Assembly (NCBI GenBank): GCA_900771425.1
Contig: CAAGNV010000014.1
Span: 1 to 39,359 of the forward strand
Source: Bacteroidaceae bacterium
Lineage (GTDB): Bacteria > Bacteroidota > Bacteroidia > Bacteroidales > Bacteroidaceae
Length of the DNA stretch: 39,359 nucleotides
Direction: 5' to 3'
A model generated the notes under the pieces. It did not search any database. It was given only the letters and a program-made list of their open reading frames with translations, and was not told the origin of the DNA. Positions 33,766 to 39,359 of this stretch are shown here, piece after piece (position 1 is the stretch's first letter; each line of letters opens with the position of its first letter). The position numbers were made by a program, and so were the translations under genes.

Positions 33766-35469
33766 TCAGTCTGCTTTCTTTTCACGAACCAGTCCCACTG
33801 CTTCCACTACGTTGACCACGTAATCGCCGAGTTTCTCACATTCGCCTACGATATCCATGTAGTAAACGCCCATCTGGTAGTCGTACTCATGGTTGTTGAC
33901 GTCGATGATGTTTTGGTTCTTGAGTTGGTTGCGGTAGTTGTTTATCTCGTTCTCGATGTTGAATGACTTCGACACGTCGATGTGCTGGAACTCGTGCTTG
34001 CCCACTATGACAAGCATTTCCTTCAGTGCTTCGTCGGCAAGGTTCATGATCGAGTGAATATGTTCGTACTGCTTTTCGGTAAAATCTTCCTGAGTATGCT
34101 GTCGCTTGCGGTAAATGGTTCGTCCGAGGTTGTAGCAACTGTCGCAGATGCTTTCAATCTCAGTCACTTCACGCAACATTCGCTGTATGTTGCCCTTGGT
34201 CTCGAAGCTGAGTCGTCCGTCGCTCACCTTGTTCAGGTAATCGGCTATTTCCAGCTCCATGTTGTCGCTGATGGTCTCGTACTTCTCGATGCGGGAATAG
34301 ATTTTGTTGAAGTCGTCCATCTTCTCTGTGTGAAGCAGGTCCTGAACCATCTTGAACATTCTGCTGGCACGTTCGGCATACAGTGCTATTTCCTTCTTTG
34401 CCTCGAGCACAGAGAGTTCGGCCGTTGACATGAGTCCGCCAGATATGTATTTGAGTCGTGAACTCTCTTCTTCGCCATCTTCTTTTTGCTTGATGATGAG
34501 GCTTACTATCTTCTCAAACGGATGAATGAACCAGATGAGTATGAGTGTATTGGCTAGATTGAAGGTGGTGTGGAATGCAGCGAGCACCGTGTTCAGTATG
34601 TCGTGGTCTTCGAGCGATGTGCCTGGCACATAACCCACAAGTGAGCATACGAAACCGATGAACGGCTTGAACAGGCAGAGTACCCAGATGACGCCGAATA
34701 CGTTGAATATCAAGTGTGCCAATGCTGCCCGGCGTGCCTGTGTAGATGCTGAGAGTGCAACGATGTTTGATGTGATTGTGGTACCGATGTTTTCGCCCAT
34801 GACGAGTGCGATGCCCATGTATATGTCGAGTACTCCGGTTGAGCAGAGTGTCATGGTGATTGCCATGATGGCGGCTGAACTCTGGACCATGCATGTCAGC
34901 AGTCCGCCGATGATCAGGAAGAGGAGGTACGAACCGTAGCCCCATCCGCTGATTGAAGCGAAGAACGTGCTGATGGTCTCGTTCTCGTCGAGGTGCATGC
35001 TGGTTGCGTTTTCTTTCAGAGTGGTAAGTCCTAAAAGCATGAAACACAGACCGATGATGAATTCGCCTGTGTTTCTGTTCTTGTTGGAGTATATGAGTAT
35101 CATGGCAAATGCGATGGCTGCATATACTATGTATTTCATGTCGAAGTTACCGCCCAATACCATAATCCATGCAGTGGCGGTGGTACCGATGTTGGCTCCC
35201 ATGATAACGCTGATGGCCTGTGCCAGAGTGAGGAGCCCAGCGCTTACGAAACTGACTGTCATGACCGTAGTGGCCGTTGACGACTGGATTGACGTGGTGA
35301 TGAACGCACCGGTAAGCACGCCTGTGAAGCGGTTTGTGGTCATTGTGCCGAGCACGTTGCGCAGTTTGCTACCTGCCATCTTTTGTAATCCTTCGCTCAT
35401 CACTTTCATACCGTACATGAGCAGTGCTACTGAACCTATCAGCACCAGAAAAGGGAGATAATTTTGCAT
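33766..35469 (-). CDS. Na/Pi cotransporter family protein with PhoU-like tail (567 aa)
   Basis: Inner-membrane sodium-dependent phosphate carrier relative. Two inverted repeats carry the family motif: QSSTATT at 62-68 and QSSAAIMA from 196. GANIGTTATAW and GENIGTTITSN are the matching second blocks. Eight or more membrane helices fill residues 1-320. The C-terminal 230 residues are a cytoplasmic helical PhoU-like domain (ERASRMFKMVQDLLHTE, ITEIESICDSCYNLGRTIY-type, IVGECEKLGDYVVNVVEA). Length is normal. It probably shares a transcript with polA downstream. Confidence 0.95.
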   Translation of the reverse strand: MQNYLPFLVLIGSVALLMYGMKVMSEGLQKMAGSKLRNVLGTMTTNRFTGVLTGAFITTSIQSSTATTVMTVSFVSAGLLTLAQAISVIMGANIGTTATAWIMVLGGNFDMKYIVYAAIAFAMILIYSNKNRNTGEFIIGLCFMLLGLTTLKENATSMHLDENETISTFFASISGWGYGSYLLFLIIGGLLTCMVQSSAAIMAITMTLCSTGVLDIYMGIALVMGENIGTTITSNIVALSASTQARRAALAHLIFNVFGVIWVLCLFKPFIGFVCSLVGYVPGTSLEDHDILNTVLAAFHTTFNLANTLILIWFIHPFEKIVSLIIKQKEDGEEESSRLKYISGGLMSTAELSVLEAKKEIALYAERASRMFKMVQDLLHTEKMDDFNKIYSRIEKYETISDNMELEIADYLNKVSDGRLSFETKGNIQRMLREVTEIESICDSCYNLGRTIYRKRQHTQEDFTEKQYEHIHSIMNLADEALKEMLVIVGKHEFQHIDVSKSFNIENEINNYRNQLKNQNIIDVNNHEYDYQMGVYYMDIVGECEKLGDYVVNVVEAVGLVREKKAD

Positions 35470-35539
35470 TGTTTATCTGTTTTTTAATAGTTTTGTTCAA
35501 AAAATCGTTAGTTCTCGCTTTCTTTTCGTGAATTATTCG

Positions 35540-35547
35540 TACCTTTA
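35540..35547 (+). promoter_or_regulatory. Candidate -7 box of the nucleoside kinase gene
   Basis: TACCTTTA fits TAnnTTTG at all but the last base, 78 bases before the ATG. It sits in the 155-base divergent gap with the Na/Pi gene. Confidence 0.4.
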
Positions 35548-35624
35548 CACGCAAAGAAATGTGGTGAGCTGTTTTTTTGCTCGTTTACAAATTCAGTGCA
35601 AAAATAATAAATATATTGTAGATT

Positions 35625-36626
35625 ATGGAAAGAGACGCAATAAATTTGCAGATTTATGACAAAAAAACTCGTGAAGTGGAGTTTATTGAACTTAAAGACT
35701 TGCAAGATTTGAATCGTGCCATCAGTGACGGATGGACTAAAAACATAGTAAACATATCGGAGTTGGCGATGGACCAGCGTATGTCGAAGATTGCCGACAC
35801 AATCAGCCAGGCGGAGTGTCCGCCAAAGTTCGTTCTTATCTCGGGACCGTCGTCGAGTGGCAAGACTACGTTCAGCAAGCGTCTCTCGCTTCACCTTTTG
35901 GCGCGTGGCATGAAGCCATACCCGATTTCGCTTGACGACTATTTCGTGGATCGTGAGCGTACGCCGAAGGACGAGACCGGCGATTATGATTATGAGTCGC
36001 TGTATGCCCTTGATGTTGACTTGTTTAACAAGCATCTCAACGCTCTGCTCAATGGCGAGGAGATTGAACTGCCGCATTATGACTTCCCTACCGGCACCAG
36101 TCAGAAGAGCGGTATCAAGGTGAAACTGGAAAAAGGCATGGTCCTGTTGCTTGAAGGCATTCATGCCCTTAATCCGTTGCTCACTGCCCAGGTCGATGAC
36201 GCTGCCAAGTTCAAGCTTTATGTATCTGTGCTTGCGCCGATATTGCTTGAAGGCGACAAGGCTGCGTCGCGCACCGACAGCCGACTCATACGCCGAATCA
36301 TTCGTGACAACAAGTATCGTGGGACGTCGGCACAGCAGACCATTGCCCGATGGCCGAGTGTGCGCCGGGGCGAGGACAAGTGGGTGTTCCCTTGTCAGCA
36401 ATATGCCGACGTGGAGTTCAATACTGCTCAGTACTATGAGCTGGCTGTGCTGAAGGACTGTGCGCTTCCGTTGCTTAACAAGATCAAGCCTGATGCCGAG
36501 GAATATGAGACGGCACAGCGACTGAAGGCTCTGCTTCGTCGGTTCCGTTCGCTTGCTGACCCGTCGGTGATACCTACTGTGTCGCTGCTGCGTGAGTTCC
36601 TTGGCGGCAGTGGATTCAAGTATTGA
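35625..36626 (+). CDS. Uridine kinase-like nucleoside kinase, short form (333 aa)
   Basis: Phosphorylates a nucleoside, probably uridine or cytidine. Walker A is GPSSSGKTT at 74-82. The substrate region is PISLDDYFVDRERTPKDETGDYDYESL, and LLLEGIHALNP is the Walker B-like block. RIIRDNKYRGTSAQQTI and WVFPCQQYADVEFN are typical of the Bacteroidetes nucleoside kinases. Those I know have about 550 aa with an N-terminal TGS and synthetase-like region; only about 50 residues precede the kinase domain here and no reading frame for the rest is seen upstream. The start at ATG 35625 is the first in frame after the promoter box. Confidence 0.9.
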   Translation: MERDAINLQIYDKKTREVEFIELKDLQDLNRAISDGWTKNIVNISELAMDQRMSKIADTISQAECPPKFVLISGPSSSGKTTFSKRLSLHLLARGMKPYPISLDDYFVDRERTPKDETGDYDYESLYALDVDLFNKHLNALLNGEEIELPHYDFPTGTSQKSGIKVKLEKGMVLLLEGIHALNPLLTAQVDDAAKFKLYVSVLAPILLEGDKAASRTDSRLIRRIIRDNKYRGTSAQQTIARWPSVRRGEDKWVFPCQQYADVEFNTAQYYELAVLKDCALPLLNKIKPDAEEYETAQRLKALLRRFRSLADPSVIPTVSLLREFLGGSGFKY

Positions 36627-36709
36627 TGTAGATGATTCTATGGCTGGGGTTTCGGTAATCTGGAGTCTTGACGGCTCGGATAATTGATGTCCCCCCGGTG
36701 TCTTGATAT

Positions 36710-36748
36710 AACAAGCGTGCCTCCCGTCGGTGGGGTGGCACGCTTGTT
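36710..36748. terminator. Bidirectional stem-loop between convergent genes
   Basis: There is a perfect 12-bp stem (AACAAGCGTGCC 36710-36721 with GGCACGCTTGTT 36737-36748) and a 15-base loop. It lies between the nucleoside kinase stop and the btuB-like stop. The plus-strand side continues GTTTGTTG, so it best serves the kinase gene; the minus side has a weaker T tract. Confidence 0.75.
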
Positions 36749-36787
36749 GTTTGTTGCTGCGTTGTTGGTATGGCTGTCATACCGCCA

Positions 36788-38839
36788 TTAATAGTCCCAG
36801 CTGACCTTTATTTTGAAGTTTCTGCCAGGCATAGGGTAGTTGAGCACTACGTTGTATTGGTGGTTGAGTATGTTGTTGATTTCGAGTGCTAAAGTGAGTC
36901 GTGAGTGGCTGGCTGCCGTGAGGGTACGGGTCATGCCGAGGTCGTGTGTGTACCATGGTTTCTCGTAGTTTGCCGGTATGTTGGCTGAGTTGTGGTAGCG
37001 CTTGCCTACGTACGAAAAGGCGTAGTTCAGTCCCCAGTCCCTGTATGTGATGTGTGCTGTGAGCGAGCCGTTGTGCCACGGCACGTATGCTATCTGTCCC
37101 TTGTATGTCCCGCCGTATGAATCGTTGTCGTTCGGGTCGGTGTAGTCCTGTGCTTTCTGGTAGGTGTATGCGGCGCTCAGTGTCATGGCGAGTTCGGGCG
37201 CTAACTGCCATTCGCTGTTTATGTTGACGTCGATGCCTCGGATTCGTGCTTCGCCTATGTTCATCATCATCCAGCGGTATTGGCTGTTGCCCTTTGGCAC
37301 TGATATTATTTTGTCGGTCACGAGGTTATAGTATATGTCGGCCTTGCCGTCGATGGCACTGATGATGCCGCCGGCGAACGCATGGGTGTATTGCACTCCG
37401 AGGTCGTACTGCGTGGTGTATTCAGGTCGCAGGCTGACATTGCCTATGTCGGTGTAGTACAGGTCGTTGAACGTAGGCATACGGAATATCTTCTTGTAGA
37501 ATGCGCGTATGCTGAGTTCGTCGTGATGGATGCCTCCGAGTGGCTTGTATGTGATGAACAGTGCCGGTGTCAGCCGGTGTTCGGCTGATCCTTTCCTTGG
37601 GCTTGACGATGCTATGGTCTGCAACAGGCTGCCGAGGAGTTTCAGGTGGCGTGTCTCGTAAGTTGTGGCAGCGGCAACGAGGATGGTGGTTCGCCGTGGG
37701 TTGACGAAGTCGGTCAGCGTGGCGTCGAGCCAGTTGTACTGCCAGTCGGCCGACAGTGCTGCGTGCCATTCGGGCGTGATGGTGTAGTGGTTGGCTGCCG
37801 ACATGTATAATTCGTTCTGCCAGAATCGGTTGTTGATATACATCTGTGTGGTGTCGGGGTTCAGGTAGTGCATGAAGTCGTGGGCATATTTACCGTTGAC
37901 TTGCAGGTCGTACTTGCCGAACGAGCGCTGGTAGGTGCCTTGTGCGAAGAAGTTGCGGTCCCACTGGCGCTGTGCCCGTTTCCACACGTTGTTGACGATG
38001 GCTCCCGGAATGCCTTTCTCTGAGTCGTAATAGTATAGTCGTGCATTCCAGTATCCGTCGGTTATCCGTCCGTTCAGTCCTCCTTCGAGCCGCAGCGCAT
38101 GTATGTCGCCGTTCTGCCTTGTGGCTATCGTGTCCCATGCTACGGTGCCGTCGTTCAGCACTTTGCGATAGCGAAACTTGTATCGTCCCGTAGCGTATGT
38201 GTATTCGGCATTGACCGACATCGATACGTTGTCCGACAGCCGTTGTTCCCAAAGCACTGACGGGTTGACGAGTCCGAACGACCCGGTGCGCATCGTCATG
38301 CGCAGGTTGGTCTGCTTGCCGTCGTCGAACGTAGGACGTCTCGACCGTAGGTAAATGGTTCCCGACGAGCCGAAGTCCTTTGCCGACTGAAATATGCTTG
38401 ACTTCTGCCCGTTGTACAGGCTGATTTCCTCGATGTTGTCGAGCGAGAACTTGCCGAGGTCAATCTGTCCGTTCTGTGCGTTGCCCAGTTGGATGCCGTC
38501 GTAGAACACGCCCATGTGGTTGGTACCCATTGACCGTATGTCCACCGTCTTCATTCCGCCTACGCCTCCGTAGTCTTTTATCTGAACGCCGGAGAAGTAG
38601 CGTATGGCGTCAGCCACGGCAAACGAGTTGAGCGACTTGAGCCGTTCGCCGCTGAGGGTCTGAGCCGGCACGATGTCGCCTCGGTGGTTTGCCACGACGG
38701 CCACCTCGCCGATCTGGAACACAGAGTCGAGCGTCACGTAGTCATCGTCCCCGATGCCACCGTCGGGAACAGCAAGAGCCATGTCGATACAGAGCGACAG
38801 GATGCCCATCAAGCAAAAAATCTTCTTTGTTGGATTCAT
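36788..38839 (-). CDS. btuB: TonB-dependent receptor, BtuB-type vitamin B12 transporter (683 aa)
   Basis: Outer-membrane uptake of corrinoids is inferred mainly from the cobalamin riboswitch directly upstream. Signal peptide at about 1-23 (IFCLMGILSLCIDMALA). No carboxypeptidase-like domain precedes the plug, so it is not a SusC type. The plug shows EVAVVANHRGD, IRYFSGVQIKDYGGVGGMKTVDIRSMGTNHMGVFYDG and KDFGSSGTIYLRS. The barrel ends NFKIKVSWDY with a terminal aromatic residue, preceded by EINNILNHQYNVVLNYPMPGR. Start at ATG 38839, which gives a good signal peptide; the ATG at 38896 adds 19 residues with no counterpart. The BtuF/C/D genes are not in the window. Confidence 0.92.
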   Translation of the reverse strand: MNPTKKIFCLMGILSLCIDMALAVPDGGIGDDDYVTLDSVFQIGEVAVVANHRGDIVPAQTLSGERLKSLNSFAVADAIRYFSGVQIKDYGGVGGMKTVDIRSMGTNHMGVFYDGIQLGNAQNGQIDLGKFSLDNIEEISLYNGQKSSIFQSAKDFGSSGTIYLRSRRPTFDDGKQTNLRMTMRTGSFGLVNPSVLWEQRLSDNVSMSVNAEYTYATGRYKFRYRKVLNDGTVAWDTIATRQNGDIHALRLEGGLNGRITDGYWNARLYYYDSEKGIPGAIVNNVWKRAQRQWDRNFFAQGTYQRSFGKYDLQVNGKYAHDFMHYLNPDTTQMYINNRFWQNELYMSAANHYTITPEWHAALSADWQYNWLDATLTDFVNPRRTTILVAAATTYETRHLKLLGSLLQTIASSSPRKGSAEHRLTPALFITYKPLGGIHHDELSIRAFYKKIFRMPTFNDLYYTDIGNVSLRPEYTTQYDLGVQYTHAFAGGIISAIDGKADIYYNLVTDKIISVPKGNSQYRWMMMNIGEARIRGIDVNINSEWQLAPELAMTLSAAYTYQKAQDYTDPNDNDSYGGTYKGQIAYVPWHNGSLTAHITYRDWGLNYAFSYVGKRYHNSANIPANYEKPWYTHDLGMTRTLTAASHSRLTLALEINNILNHQYNVVLNYPMPGRNFKIKVSWDY

Positions 38840-38919
38840 GTTACCTACTCCCGTCCTCGCAGGAGATGGAGGCTCACGGTACTTTGTGCCGTGCACTCCT
38901 TTAATATATAAAGTAATTT

Positions 38920-39075
38920 TTGCAGGAAGCAGGTCTTCTGACTTATCACCTTATCTTGATGCCGGCGCCTTCCCATACCTGACGTACAGTGGCTGAGCCG
39001 CACGTAAACAGTGAATTACAGCAGCGGGACTGTTCAGGACTTTCACCTGATTCCCTTGACTTCTGCGCTGCAAAG
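38920..39075 (-). promoter_or_regulatory. Cobalamin riboswitch
   Basis: On the minus strand the core GGTGAAAGTCCTGAACAG, then TCCCGCTGCTGTAA, is followed by GCCACTGTACG and a GGCGCCGGC stem. It ends in the B12 box AGTCAGAAGACCTGC (38928-38942). These are the conserved parts of the adenosylcobalamin aptamer in the usual order. It lies about 85 bases before the btuB ATG and just downstream of a good promoter, so it should turn off btuB when B12 is plentiful, most likely at translation or early termination. Confidence 0.95.
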
Positions 39076-39102
39076 TTACGTCAAATAATTTACTTGACCA
39101 AA
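39071..39102 (-). promoter_or_regulatory. Promoter of the cobalamin riboswitch-btuB unit
   Basis: The -7 box TAACTTTG (39071-39078, minus strand) and the -33 box TTTG (39099-39102, minus strand) are separated by 20 bases, the best promoter match in the window. Transcription would start at about 39064, at the beginning of the aptamer. Confidence 0.8.
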
Positions 39103-39256
39103 TGTTTCACCCACAAATGTACGAAATGTAAGCCTCAAAGGCATTGACCGAAATCAACGGATATGAAAAAAGTCCTATTTTTGCCCTTCCCCTGTTAGCC
39201 CCCGAAACGGAGAATTTGACCAACACAACAGACAAAAATCAGTCTTTCACAAGTCT

Positions 39257-39359
39257 CTGATAATCATCACACATAGCAGAGGGCAAAAATGCAGCCAAAT
39301 CTTCGGGCAATAAGATTTGGTTCTTCGGCCGATAAGATTTGGTTCTTATGGCGATAAGA
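39257..39359. repeat. Dispersed element R1, copy 3, cut by the window end
   Basis: CTGATAATCAT (39257-39267) is the exact reverse complement of the ATGATTATCAG landmark found to the right of copies 1 and 2, at the same distance (16 bases) from the arm. The arm CAAAAATGCAGCCAAATC (39284-39301, ending CTTCGG) and the 22-bp units at 39309 and 39331 run in the same direction as in copies 1 and 2. The third unit is cut off. The AT palindromes seen at the ends of the other copies were not found in the visible flank, so this copy is more diverged or shorter. Confidence 0.8.

Noticed and set aside
35508..36401. 297-codon open frame on the minus strand
   Set aside because: It is antisense to the nucleoside kinase, whose motifs are clear.

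Overview
The window looks like a chromosomal segment from a Bacteroidales bacterium, most likely Prevotellaceae. The evidence is a SusC/SusD pair, a PorZ homologue of the type IX secretion system, outer-membrane TonB-dependent receptors, lipoproteins, GH35 and GH127 glycosidases, and repeated TAnnTTTG promoter -7 boxes typical of Bacteroidetes. No tRNA, rRNA or CRISPR array was seen.

Layout. An IS110-family transposase (53-1243) opens the window. It is followed by a gene-poor repeat region, then a two-gene SusCD operon on the minus strand (1831-6891) with a long leader. rplU-rpmA (7617-8230, minus) has its own promoter and a textbook terminator. Divergent from it is a membrane-anchored TPR/HTH regulator (8494-10224), followed by a TonB-C-domain exported protein and an outer-membrane protein. 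Next comes a same-strand minus cluster that reads pyrE, an SRPBCC protein, argH, an aldo/keto reductase, a Cys4 lipoprotein and porZ. Upstream of that is a compact minus operon: trxA, an acidic small protein, a zinc metallopeptidase, rpoN, a PAP2-like membrane protein and dgt. It ends in a strong terminator that abuts the pyrE promoter. A GH35 beta-galactosidase (plus) is followed by a frameshifted YhcG/DUF1016 nuclease gene, a GH127 beta-L-arabinofuranosidase, polA, a Na/Pi cotransporter and, divergently, a nucleoside kinase. The right end has a btuB-like receptor gene under a cobalamin riboswitch.

Most of the genes are housekeeping or surface nutrient-uptake genes. The most unusual signal is non-coding. 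A 283-bp element is present at 12497-12779 and 27095-27377 with identical length, and a third, partial copy runs off the right end. Its centre is a long inverted repeat enclosing three tandem 22-bp units, each a small hairpin around TTTGG. In the third copy the flank appears inverted relative to the core, as if the core had flipped. A second dispersed repeat (1569-1700 and 12785-12945) lies in two of the gene-poor regions.

Other points worth a second look: a DNA polymerase I lacking most of the proofreading domain, a one-base frameshift in a T run of the YhcG gene, a nucleoside kinase without the usual N-terminal TGS region, and a Rieske-like lipoprotein in which all four ligands are cysteine.
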